Assembly (NCBI GenBank): GCA_945643635.1
Contig: CALZFC010000095.1
Span: forward strand, 417,001-481,000
Length of the DNA stretch: 64,000 nt
Source of the DNA: Allodiplogaster sudhausi
Taxonomy: Eukaryota > Nematoda > Chromadorea > Rhabditida > Diplogasteridae
Direction of reading: 5' to 3'
Shown here: one piece after another, positions 33,434 to 43,327 of the stretch
Layout: every line of letters starts with the position of its first letter
Position numbering within the stretch: the stretch's first letter is position 1
Notes under the pieces: model-generated
Database searches by the model: none
What the model was told of the DNA's origin: nothing
Seen by the model: the letters and a program-made list of their open reading frames with translations, nothing else
Translations under genes and position numbers: made by a program

Positions 33434-36400
33434 ATGTTCAAGCGGATCGTCGGTTATGTAAAGGTCGTCATCCCTTTTTCATTCTCCCACTCGCTAACCC
33501 CCACGATTGGCTGGCCATCCACTCACTTTCACTCCTCGCCCTCCCACTTCCCCATTTTCTCTACCCCTGCCTTTCAGTTCTCATATTTTTAAAAGAAATA
33601 TGTATATATGGTCAATTTAACTTAATAATAAATTTAAATTTAAGGTTTAAGTTTAAAAAATTAAATGCAATCATTAATTTGCAGGGCGTGAGGAAGACTG
33701 CAGCTGAGCAGCCAACGGAGAGTGACGAGGGATCTTCGATGAAGGAAAAGACGGCTCTTCCAAAGTCGGCGACCGCCCCAAATGCAGTTCGTTGTCATCG
33801 AAGATCCCAGCACCTACCTTTTACCCTCTGCCCCCCCCAAATCTCCCCCACCGTCACAGCCCTAACACAGACCCGAGCCCTCACCCTGTCCGGATGCCCC
33901 TGCCTCTACCGTACCCCCAACCATCCGTCTTTTGCCCCAGCTCCATGCCCCGGAGGCCACCTCCCCGACAGTATTCTCAACCTCAAGGCTCAAGTCTCCT
34001 ACCTGAGACCCCCTAATTATTTGCTTGCAGACCCAGTACAAGGAGAAGCCGTCCAAAGAGAAGAGAACGAGCGGCAAAAAGTCGCCGTCCCTCAAGCAGT
34101 CGACTGAGGCGCGCCCGCTGCCCAAGAAAAAGAAGAAGGCGGGCGAGGCAGGGAAAAGGAAGAAAGGAGCGGGAAAAGGAGAGAGGACGGAGGATACGAC
34201 TGTTAGAACGGCTTACTATTTTAAGTTAAAAAATCAAATAAAATTGTTGTGTCCTCACGTCGGGGACGTTGTGTCCTTCACACAGAGGAATTGGGAATAG
34301 ATTGCGGAGAGACGAGGCGAGAGCGAGAAAGGGTTGATTAAGAGATGAGGGAATGGAGAGAAAAAAATTGAAGATCGACCGCTCGTGAAAGGAGAGAAGG
34401 AGCGAAGTGACAAGGAGTGACAATGAGTCTGCATGCCGACTGCCAAATACCATTCCGAGCTGGCGTAGACGAGTATAATGTAACAGGATTCAGAGAGTCC
34501 ATATACAAATGTACATAGTACATATAAGTAGATATCTTTATCTACACAACAAAAATAATGTTAATAATAATAATAACATATTGCAGGTTGAATCCAAGAA
34601 ATCAATGCGGAAAAAGAAGGAGACGGGAAAGGAGGAAAAGCTGCGAAGAATTGAGGAGACGGGGATCGTCTTCCTGCGGAAATTAAGTCAGAGTTCACAA
34701 ATACCTTCTAAATATTTCATAAAATAATAATTTCATAATTTTTATAATAATTTCAGAGGAACGGGGCTGGCCCGCAGTCGAAGGAGACTACCGACGAATC
34801 TTCACGGAGACCGCGCCACCGCAAGCAGCCGTTGGCGATGTGGGGATAATTGTGATAAAAATAAACAAAATATAGCAATTTGCTAAATATTAATTTGTAA
34901 AATTATGAATTTATTAGATTAATTTTTGTTAATCAATATTAATTTTGAGTAATGAATAATTAATTAATTTCAGGCCACCACCTCGAAATCTCCGTCCAAT
35001 TTCAATCACGCAACCCGTGTTCGTCTAAGCACCAACGCTCCAAACGAAAGCGACTTTGTCGCGGCGAACCGAGTCCGAATTTCTTTTTAAGCGTATTTTA
35101 TACCAATAAAATATATTCCAAAATTAAAATTAAACAATGAAAATAATTTTTACTTCTCTGATAAATTTGTTTCGTTTAGGTGAATCTTCAATTGCCCGGA
35201 GGACGTATGCTCAACTTCATCGTCACCTCCGTTGGTTTTTCTTTTTTAATATAAAAATTGGACAATAAAAATAAAGCAAATTAAATTAAATTCAATAAAA
35301 ATTAAATTCAAATTCAGACTCCTTCTTCATTGCTCGACGTCGAGCGCTTCTGGCGTCTAGTTTACGACGTCCGTTCACATATCCTCTTTTTTTATTAGGC
35401 GATGGTTTCCAGAGGTCAAAAATGAGGTGGAAATTCTGTAAATTTTCTGTACTTTTTTGCTAGAAAATGAAATTATTTAATTTAAAAATGAAATAGGAAT
35501 TTTTTGTAGACGCAAGCTGAGTTCGTGGTGGTGCTGAGTGACCTGGCCGAAGTCTTGAATGACACTTTCCGTATCGCTCCGAGGAATAGCCGCGAGTTCG
35601 ACAACTTCGGCTGTATGGCGGTTTCGTGCAAGAAGGTCGACAATTATTATTGTGTATATTTTTTTAATTAAAAAAATAATATTAAAACCATTAAAAGTTT
35701 AGTCAAGAAAAAAATTAATAAAACATTATATATTATCAGTGCGACGTGAGCAAGTTCGGCGGGCTCTCAGCCGTGCTCGAAGTTCTGCCCGAGGGCTGCT
35801 CGAACTCTGTCAATCCTCAGTCAGTCCCTTGTTTCCTAAAGAAAACTACAGCAAGTACAAGAAAGAGTCATTAATCTCATATATATTAAAATATTTGAAT
35901 TACAGTAATTCCAATTTACGGTCGCTACCGTAATCCTACAGTAATCCATCTTAAGGTTCGTCAACATCAAAGCCTGGCTGACCTCCATCTGGTGGCCTCG
36001 TCAAGAATACGACACGATCAACCTCATTGCCCGCCAATGCTCCGTCCGCAGCGTGCGTATTGGAATTATATTTGTAATAGAGTATTCTCGCTATTAGAAG
36101 CACCGTCGCTTTTTATTCTTTTCAGCAGAAAAGTCCACTCGTCGTGGCGTGCCCGGACGGGCTATCTCGCGCGTGCATTTTCATCGCAATCAGCGCCGCC
36201 TTCGAGTGCTTCGAAGACTCGCAGCAGCCGGATGTAAGATATGATATTTATTAATTAAATTCGAAAAAAAAATTATAAATAAATTACACATTACTAAGAA
36301 TATTTTACTAATTAAGAGCTAATTAATCATATTAAAGACATAGTAAATTGACACATTCAGCTCTCCGCCGTCCTCCGAAGCGTCCGCGAGCAGAGATACG

Positions 36401-36640
36401 GCGCCTTCCCGTCGCTGGACGCCTTCTACCACGTCCATCTTCTAGTCATCTACTGGCTGCAGGTCAGAATTATTGCTCTCAAAAAAGGGCGTCTCTATGA
36501 ATTCTTTGTTCCAGCGCAAGATCGGGAAGAAGCTGAACGAGGAAGTGAAGTCGCTCATCGACGCGCTCGCCACGCACAGAAGAACGCCGCCGTCGCTCCC
36601 TCTCCCGGCCCCGCCCCCTTCCTCATCAATGGCGAAGTAG
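33434..36640 (+). CDS. Phosphatase-like (PTP-domain) protein with lysine-rich N-terminus
   Basis: About 13 short exons with consistent splice signals. Exon 1 is MFKRIVGYVK (33434-33463). Exons 2-5 are charged and low-complexity (33685-33786; 34031-34201; about 34587; about 34757), for example KSPSLKQS and LPKKKKKAGEAGK. The PTP-like domain starts near 34975 and includes VNLQLPGGRMLNFIVTS and VERFWRLVYDV (IATQGP..EDFWRMIW region). IKAWLTSIWWP (about 35970) stands at the WPD loop with R in place of D, VVACPDGLSRACIFIAI (about 36140) is the P-loop, and VREQRYGAFPS..FYHVHLL (about 36380) is the Q-loop region. The CX5R arginine is kept, but HC is AC and the general acid is missing, so activity is probably weak or absent. 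No membrane segment or signal peptide is seen, so it is likely intracellular. Divergent from the right-arm receptor gene. Confidence 0.65.
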
Positions 36641-36659
36641 AGAAAGAGAAGACAACGAG

Positions 36660-37560
36660 AGGGGAGAACGGAGAGTTCAGAGTTCAATGATCAATGATCA
36701 ATGATCTCGTTCCTCCTAGTTTTCTCTGCTCACTTTCGTCCGATCCCTTTTGGTGTCTTCGAAATGAAGACTATTAGGAATCTGAAGAGACACATCAATA
36801 TTGGTTGGAAAAAAGGAACAAGATGGAAAACAAGATTTCGTTTTGAAGAAAAAGAGAAGATGAAATTAACGAATGAATAAAGCTGATTGAGAAAAGTTGA
36901 TGACCTCGATTGGTCAAATGGCCCTGATGATGGAGGAGGAAAAAGAGAAAAAAAAGAATTGAATAGAAAAATAATGAATTTACAGACATAGTTATTAATG
37001 AATTATTCTTATTTATGAATAAGGCCTCGAACATCACACGTGTGATTTTTGAAAAACAATTTTTTCGTCTTAAGAATAAAATTTGCATATGGACAATATC
37101 CGTTTCTTACTCGCGCTTCCCCTTTCTTCTCATTTCACGACCAAACGCATCTGGAAGACGGCTGATCTTAAAGGAGGTATCCGACGAAAAATTAATGTCT
37201 CGTGATATCTGTTTCAGAGGTCAGAAATGGCCTAAAAGATCGATTAGAAGTGGTCTCGTTCTCTGAAAGTAAGTATTATTGTTGATATAAAGCATTTACG
37301 TCTGGGATACGGTAGATTTTCTCTCTGCCTGTGATCTTTGAACTCAGCACGCACTCACAAGCGAGGGCGAGACAGAGATTCGCACTTCACTGTCCTGGTC
37401 AAACGAGTGCAGAGAGCAACCAAATCGGTGCCAATCAATCTGACACTCTGGAGAAAAGACACACGATAACACACATTTGATATAACAATTGTTTTTTTCT
37501 GAGTAACCGTTTTCATTCTTCAAATATAAATATGTACATACATTCATTGCATTTCATGCT
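36660..37560. other. Intergenic stretch without a recognised gene
   Basis: ATCAATG is repeated three times at about 36685-36705. Otherwise only short frames are present. It separates the phosphatase-like gene from the P2X7-tail-like gene, both on the + strand. Confidence 0.5.
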
Positions 37561-37566
37561 TTTCCG

Positions 37567-38162
37567 ATGGACAACACCGTTCATCCGTCGCAATTTGATC
37601 CGACCGTCGAACAAGTGCAGCGAACTCGTGAGCGTGCTCGCGTTCGTCTACTGGAGAGTCAGCGGATGTCGAAGATTGTCGTATCCAACACGCCTTCAGA
37701 GGCGCTCCAGTGCAGTTGCGGCCGATGTGGAGTCGTCTCGGAATACAGTACTTCATATTGCTGCCAGACGGTTCTGATGCATCCCGAGAAGCTGCTCCGC
37801 CGAGGAAGGGAAGTCAATGACTTCCTGGCTGGACTCGTCGGTGACGAAATCGTCAACTGTGTTACTGAGTGCAGCCGTTTCAAGGCGCAGTTCCTGGACG
37901 ACAGCGGCGCTCGTATCGCGGCGCGGCTCTATGAACTCTACGAAGACAGTACTGCTCCGATCAGAGATACATTAAGCAACAAGTAAGTCAGCAACCGAGA
38001 GAAGATATAAGAGAGAGAGAGAGAGACGAAAGAGAGAGAGACGAAAGAGAGAGAGAGAGAGACGAAAGAGAGAGAGAGAGAGACGAAAGAGAGAGAGAGA
38101 GACGAAAGAGAGAGAGAGAGAGACGAAAGAGAGAGAGAGAGAGAGAGAAAGGAAGAGACGAA

Positions 38163-38193
<31 letters not shown>

Positions 38194-38218
38194 GAGACGA
38201 AAGAGAGAGACGAGTGAA

Positions 38219-38264
<46 letters not shown>

Positions 38265-38508
38265 GATCAGAAGTAGTGAAATGGAGAGGGAGAGAGATAT
38301 AGGCAACCAAAGCAAACGTAGAACTATATAAAAGTTTTTCAGATCGATGCGATACGGGATGTACAGATACCTTGCTACTGAAATTTGGAAGAGAGCGGGC
38401 CGAAGCAACAGGATTGAGCTCCCTGCTTGCATCGTGACCGCCATTCGCGAAAAGTGGCCAGAATCAGATGGCAACTACACCGGTTTCTTTGAAGTTGATG
38501 TCGAATAA
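37567..38508 (+). CDS. P2X7 intracellular (ballast) domain protein
   Basis: Two exons, 37567-37982 and 38343-38508, join in phase (donor AA|GTAAGT, acceptor CAG|A) to a protein of about 193 residues. A zinc-type motif CSCGRCGVVSEYSTSYCCQ sits at about residues 49-67, followed by CVTECSRF. The second exon gives YRYLATEIWKRAG, RIELPACIVTAIREKWPES and GNYTGFFEV. This matches the known pattern of the P2X7 receptor C-terminal domain (cysteine-rich zinc and GDP site, 'YR..A...W..G....R..LP.C....IR..FP...G.Y.GF'). There are no membrane segments, so it is a free-standing cytosolic domain, a form known in many animals and in repeat-associated genes. The intron is mostly GA microsatellite (38009-38275). 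Confidence 0.8.
38009..38275. repeat. GA microsatellite with ACGAAAGAGAG units
   Basis: Purine repeats in the intron of the P2X7-tail-like gene; about ten GACGAAAGAGAG-type units. The long - strand serine/leucine frames come from this. Confidence 0.8.
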
Positions 38509-38775
38509 TGTTGCGATAAACACGTTCTTGCTGTTTCACATGCACCAATCTAACGAAGTGTGAAGCTAATTGCGGTCAACTTGTGCCCTTCGGCTAGGAA
38601 TTTTCCGCCAAGAAAGTGTCGTGTAGGCTGGGGTTCTAACATATGGTCATTGTCAACCATGGTCCGTTTCTTTTGCTGTGTAGTATGCACACGCAGCAGA
38701 ATCGAGTATGAAATGGCCAGGTTCACTATTATTCCACTGAAGAGACGACAATGGATCCGCGCGATCTGCCAAGGA

Positions 38776-41700
38776 AACCCCTCCTAGGAGCCCAAGCTAT
38801 CCCACAACCTTTCCCTCTATCTGGATCCATATCTCTGCCACGTCCACTTCGACACCAAGAACTTTCAACGGACTGCAAATGGACACCTAATTCTCGTCGG
38901 CACAGCCATGCCATTACTCTGCGATGTCATTGCAATCCAGGTAAGTCATCATTTTTATTCATATAATTTTATAAAGTCCCATTTGGACAAACACCAGCAT
39001 CGGGTTTACCGTGAGCGCACCGTGCTGGCGTGCCAAAGGGACACATATAGTAAAATATAAAAAAAAGTACAAAAAAAACTTTAGGGACCGTCTGGATCAC
39101 GAAGTAGGGCAGGCAGCGATAGCCAGCTTCTTCTAAGCGCAAGCCTTTCTCAGACCTCCGCTTATCCCCGGCATCCAATCTGGAGCAGCTTGTCATTGAC
39201 ACCTTGAGTCTGGCAACGGGTGATAGGCCGGAGGGAATGAGCGAGGCAACCTTTGCCTTCTTTTCCCGTGCGATGACTCTGATGGCGCACACACTGGAGC
39301 ATGTCTCCAACATGGCCAAGGGTCCTCCCACGCCAAGCTGGCCCTTTCCAGCTGGCTCATTTCCGCCGCATCGCTCTGCAAATTCTATCCCTGACCCGTC
39401 ATCTTCTGCTCGCTATGCTGCCCCTGGCGATGACGATGCCCTCCGTGTTAGATCGATTGTCATTTCTGGTATGGCCGAGTCGGATGGCACCTCTCAACAG
39501 GCTCGCCTGCACGATGATGAGGTGCGAATTAGCGCCTTGCTTGAGACACTGGGCATTGAGTGCCGTCCCCAGACGGTTTACCGGATGGAACGGCCCGGTG
39601 ATAAGCCTCGTCTGATCAAGGTCGTCTTGCCGACTCGTAGCCACCAGTGGCACTGCCTCAAGGCAGCCAAGACACTCAGGGATCACGAGCAGTGGAGGGG
39701 CGTGTATGTGCGTAAGAGTATGACGAAGGAGGAGCGCGTGCGATGGAGTGAGATGCGCAAGCAATTGTCTCTCCTCCGGAGCACGGAGCCCCGGCGCCAG
39801 TGGGTTATCTATCGGGATGACCTGTGGGTGAAGGCCGAGATTGCCGGCCGGCAGCGGAAGACTCTTCCGCCTGCCTCACTGACCGCACCCACTCCTCTCC
39901 CGATGGATACTGGTTCTGGTGGCTCGCCCACGCCTCAAGCCGCTCCTCGAGGTCAGGGAAACGAGCAGACTTAGGCATCTCTCTTGCGTCTGTAACTCTC
40001 TTAAATGCTCGCTCGATTGTGAACAAGCTTAGCCAATTTCATGCATTTCTCTGTATCAATCAGCCAAAAATAGTTTGCGTTTGCGAATCCTGGTTAAACG
40101 ACGGCATATCTGATTCTGAAATTGTCGCTAGTTTTCCGTTTGCAATTTTCCGTCAAGATCGCGCAGCAAAAAGAGGAGGCGGCGTCTTTATTTTGATTTC
40201 GCATGACATCTTTGTTACTCCAGTAAAATTTTCATTTCGTTCGAATTGCGACGTAATTGCTGTAGATCTATTTCCTGCTACCCACGGCTCGCTAACACGA
40301 ATTGTTTTAGTGTACCGCCCCCCATCTACTCATGCTGCTCAAAATACGGCACTCTTTGATTGCTTGCAATCTCTGTTATCTGTTCCTTATGTGTCTGTCC
40401 TCGTAGGCGATCTCAACTTGCATATTGACTGGTCAGCATCCCCTGCCCCTGTCCCTACTGCACAAGCGAAGCCATTGATCGACCTCTCGAATGATCTTGC
40501 GTATGTACAACATGTATTGTCCCCCACTCATGGCAACAAGATTCTTGATATAGTACTTGCCCCCGCTGATGCTGTTTATAACTGCGGAGTAGCTGCGCCG
40601 TTTGAAACCTCTGATCACTCCATGGTGTCTTTTTCCCTATCCTTGTGCCTGACTCCCTTTATTGTAAACCCATCCTACGACTATTTTAAAACCGACTATC
40701 AGGCCCTGTCTTCTGCACTTTCTGTTGTCGATTGGATTGATCTCTTTGACGATTTCTCATCTGTTGAAGATTTACATAGGCGCTTCATTCTTATTCTCTC
40801 CTCTCTCCTGCACGAGTACACCCCTTTATGCACTAGAAGAACGCCATATGATGCATATCCCGCCCACATCAAGGCTCTTCTAAAGCACAAATCCGCGCTA
40901 TTCTCCAAATTAAACTGCAATCCTGTTCGCCTTGAATATAAACGTGTTTGTTCCAGAATTACTGCTGAAATTAATAAGTTTAATCGAAATCGCGAGAACT
41001 GCCTCTTAAAGTCTAGTAAACGGTTTTTTGCATACGTTGGTAGCCGACTTAAAGGTACTACATCTATTCCTATGATATCAGATGCTTTTGGCCAGCGCTG
41101 CATAAACGACCACTCTAAAGCTGATGCCCTCGCATACTTCTTTTCCTCTGTCTTTACTTGTGATGATGGAAACAATCCTGAGTTCTCATGTTACCGTAAC
41201 CTCTCCCATTCAATTTCTGACTTTACTATCTTTCCACAGGCTGTTTACAAGCAACTAAGGTGCCTTAAGCGATCTGTTTCAACAACATCGGAAAATATTC
41301 CCCAGATTGTCTATAGAGAATGTGCGGCCTCGCTTTCGGAACCTCTTAGCTATCTGTTTAATTTTTCTCTACTACTAGGCGAAGTCCCCATAGCCTGGAA
41401 GCAAGGTATTGTAATTCCAATAAATAAAGTCCCATCACCTAAATCTGTCTCTGATTTTCGCCCTATCACTCTTACTCCTGCCCCAATAAAAGTACTAGAG
41501 CGTCTCCTCCGCCCAAAACTAGTCTGGTGGAGCAACCTTAATGGCATAGTTCCCCCCGAACAGCATGGTTTTCGCGCGCGCCGCTCAGTGGAAACAAATC
41601 TTCTTTGCTGTACAAATGATTGGATAACAGCCGCTGATAAAGGTAAATGCACTGATGTCCTCTACTATGATTTCGCAAAGGCTTTCGACACCGTCTCACA

Positions 41701-43327
41701 CTCAAAGCTTCTTGCTAAGCTCGCTCATATAGGCATCTCTGGTAATCTTTTTAAATGGTTTGCATCCTTTCTCTCTAATCGCTCTTTTAAAGTTCGCGTT
41801 AACAATTCCTTTTCTCATTCTGTCACCGCACTCAGTGGAGTGCCTCAAGGAAGTGTTTTGTCACCGCTGCTTTTCAGCTGGTTTATTTCAGATATCCCTT
41901 CTCTTTTGTTATCTCTCCCACTTGTACGCATCTCTCTTTTTGCCGATGATCTAAAAGTTTACACAAGTTTCGATCCTAAATCCCCAACCGAACCCCACAC
42001 ACAACTTTCGCAAGCATCAATCTTGATCTCCCAATACTGCGAAAACATGCAGTTGCATATCGCTGTTAAAAAGAGCAGCGTCCTCCATATAGGCAAATCA
42101 AATCCAAAACTTCCGTACCAACTCTCATCACAGTCAACTTTCTCAATTGCAACTCAACCCGTAAGGGATCTAGGCGTATTGATTGATTCTGATTTATCCT
42201 TCACAGCTCATATAGAAGTCACATGTCGTAAAGCCTTACGTATTATCTATGCAATCTTTCGTTTGCTTAAGTCCAAGAACCCTGCTGTTTATATTAGATG
42301 TTATAAGGCATATGTTATTCCTATTTTAAATTTCTGCTCTATTGTCTGGTCTCCTCATAAGATTACTCTAATTCGCAAATTAGAAAATGTGCAGCACACA
42401 TTTACTCGTCTGCTTTATGTTAGATGTAGTGAAATATCCTTTATTTCATTTGCGGATATCCCGCCATATAGTTCTCGTCTAGCTAGATATAATCTTCCGT
42501 ATCTCCTTTCAACTCGTACATCACTAGATATTACATTCTTTTACAAGCTCTTGCACAAGATGATTGATCTACGAGTAAGCGAATTTTTTGTCTTTAAGCC
42601 TTGCAATGGAAGAGTATCTTGTTTTAATTTTGATGTTCGTAGATGGAGACTTTCAATTCGCAGGCATTCCTTTGCAATGAGAGCACCACTCTGGTATATG
42701 TTGCTTCCACGAGAATTAGTTCAGATTAATGATATTCGAAAGTTTAAACAGATTCTAAATAGTACTTCTATTCTAGATATCCTGAAGATTAATTATGCCA
42801 ATATTTAATATTATAAGAACGGATGCCTGCTTAAGTTTTATTTTTAATTAAATATTTTCATATTCTACGGTGCAGCGCTACGATATTCTACAGTCCTCCT
42901 CTCCCACCTCCCCCTATCTTCGAAAGGCAGTCCGACTCGGTTGTTCACCAGGTACTTATTGCGCCTGCTCCAGCGCATGGGGGCCTAGCCCACCCCCGGG
43001 GACTCGTCCACCCCACTTCCAAATCCTGAGTTCAGCAGTTTCCGGTCTGCCCGTCCCCCTCTCACCACCTTCCTAATCCCCTATATAAACTGCACTGCTT
43101 CATATCTTACCAAATATTATTATGCAATATGTCGTCACATCATTTTGATGTATGAATAAATAAAATAAATAAATTCTCACGGCCCGGACGTCACCGACAC
43201 CCCCTCGAATCCTTCCAACACCAGCTCGGCCACGACATCTCCTCACAGCTCCGTCTCCGCTCTCTCGCCCTTCCCGACCGATTCCTGCAATGCCTAGACT
43301 ATCGAATGAGAGTGCTCCACCAGGGCG
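38776..43327 (+). CDS. Possible host gene split by the LINE (unrecognised)
   Basis: An open segment reads LSLYLDPYLCHVHFDTKNFQ, then RTANGHLILVGTAMPLLCDV, and IAIQ at a good donor (CAG|GTAAGTC, 38940). After the LINE, an exon-like segment starts behind CAG at 42875 (RYDILQSSSPTSPYLRKAVR). A further open stretch (about 43190-43327) reads FQHQLGHDISSQLRLRSLAL and ends HQGD and TAG. The hydrophobic LILVGTAMPLLCDVIAI could be a membrane helix. Joining them is a guess, no family is recognised, and the last part overlaps the start of the transposase gene. Confidence 0.2.
38955..39090 (-). mobile_element. Possible LINE 3' end on the - strand
   Basis: Read on the - strand it gives GGCACGCCAGCACGGTGCGC, then GATGCTGGTGTTTGTCC, then AATGGGACTTTATAAAATTA, a layout typical of LINE 3' untranslated tails. 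It lies directly before the first ORF of the intact LINE. It may instead be that element's 5' region. Confidence 0.3.
39204..39974 (+). CDS. LINE ORF1 protein (nucleic-acid-binding)
   Basis: This 256-codon frame begins MSLATGDRPEGMSEATFAFF. The middle part (residues about 85-180) has SIVISGMAESDG, ISALLETLGIECRP, VYRMERPGD, PRLIKVVLPTRSHQW, and VYVRKSMTKEERVR. This layout is known from ORF1-like proteins of jockey/CR1-type LINEs and resembles an RRM/PRE-type domain. It would coat the element RNA and act as a chaperone. A glutamine/proline-rich tail follows. It ends at a TAG and overlaps the open ORF2 frame by about 150 bases. Confidence 0.6.
   Translation: MSLATGDRPEGMSEATFAFFSRAMTLMAHTLEHVSNMAKGPPTPSWPFPAGSFPPHRSANSIPDPSSSARYAAPGDDDALRVRSIVISGMAESDGTSQQARLHDDEVRISALLETLGIECRPQTVYRMERPGDKPRLIKVVLPTRSHQWHCLKAAKTLRDHEQWRGVYVRKSMTKEERVRWSEMRKQLSLLRSTEPRRQWVIYRDDLWVKAEIAGRQRKTLPPASLTAPTPLPMDTGSGGSPTPQAAPRGQGNEQT
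39977..42808 (+). CDS. LINE ORF2: endonuclease and reverse transcriptase
   Basis: The frame is open from 39824, but homology begins after the ORF1 stop (LNARSIVNKLSQFHAF, about 40003), so a reinitiation or overlap mechanism is likely. N-terminal APE-type endonuclease motifs: CVCESWLNDGI, VLVGDLNLHIDW (about 40400), and TSDHSMVSFSL (about 40610). The reverse transcriptase follows: SVSDFRPITLTPAPIKVLER, GFRARRSVETNL, YYDFAKAFDTVSHSKLL, LSGVPQGSVLSPLLF, and the catalytic FADDLKVY (about 41940). The C-terminal region has DLGVLIDSDLSF, then CRKALR.IYAIFRL, and ends NYANI. It would nick genomic DNA and prime reverse transcription on the target. It is full length for the family and undamaged. The start given is the first codon after ORF1. 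Confidence 0.85.
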   Translation: MSLASVTLLNARSIVNKLSQFHAFLCINQPKIVCVCESWLNDGISDSEIVASFPFAIFRQDRAAKRGGGVFILISHDIFVTPVKFSFRSNCDVIAVDLFPATHGSLTRIVLVYRPPSTHAAQNTALFDCLQSLLSVPYVSVLVGDLNLHIDWSASPAPVPTAQAKPLIDLSNDLAYVQHVLSPTHGNKILDIVLAPADAVYNCGVAAPFETSDHSMVSFSLSLCLTPFIVNPSYDYFKTDYQALSSALSVVDWIDLFDDFSSVEDLHRRFILILSSLLHEYTPLCTRRTPYDAYPAHIKALLKHKSALFSKLNCNPVRLEYKRVCSRITAEINKFNRNRENCLLKSSKRFFAYVGSRLKGTTSIPMISDAFGQRCINDHSKADALAYFFSSVFTCDDGNNPEFSCYRNLSHSISDFTIFPQAVYKQLRCLKRSVSTTSENIPQIVYRECAASLSEPLSYLFNFSLLLGEVPIAWKQGIVIPINKVPSPKSVSDFRPITLTPAPIKVLERLLRPKLVWWSNLNGIVPPEQHGFRARRSVETNLLCCTNDWITAADKGKCTDVLYYDFAKAFDTVSHSKLLAKLAHIGISGNLFKWFASFLSNRSFKVRVNNSFSHSVTALSGVPQGSVLSPLLFSWFISDIPSLLLSLPLVRISLFADDLKVYTSFDPKSPTEPHTQLSQASILISQYCENMQLHIAVKKSSVLHIGKSNPKLPYQLSSQSTFSIATQPVRDLGVLIDSDLSFTAHIEVTCRKALRIIYAIFRLLKSKNPAVYIRCYKAYVIPILNFCSIVWSPHKITLIRKLENVQHTFTRLLYVRCSEISFISFADIPPYSSRLARYNLPYLLSTRTSLDITFFYKLLHKMIDLRVSEFFVFKPCNGRVSCFNFDVRRWRLSIRRHSFAMRAPLWYMLLPRELVQINDIRKFKQILNSTSILDILKINYANI

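Larger units (their letters stand above)
39200..43170 (+). mobile_element. Non-LTR retrotransposon (jockey/CR1-like LINE), apparently intact
   Basis: Two long open frames in tandem (ORF1 39204-39974; ORF2 to 42808) without stops or frameshifts. The 3' end is uncertain: the ORF2 stop is followed by AT-rich DNA, and an (ATAAA) type tail GAATAAATAAAATAAATAAA lies at 43154-43173. The segment between may be host DNA. No target-site duplication was fixed. Intact frames suggest a recent insertion. Confidence 0.7.

Noticed and set aside
33792..34016. Proline-rich + frame in the phosphatase-like gene
   Set aside because: It lies in the intron between exons 2 and 3 and is bordered by good donor and acceptor sites.
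37938..38474. 178-codon SLSLSL-type frame on the - strand
   Set aside because: It is produced by the GA microsatellite in the intron of the P2X7-tail-like gene and runs antisense to that gene's second exon.
39824..39976. N-terminal 50 codons of the LINE ORF2 frame
   Set aside because: They overlap ORF1 in another frame and show no endonuclease homology; the recognisable protein begins after the ORF1 stop.
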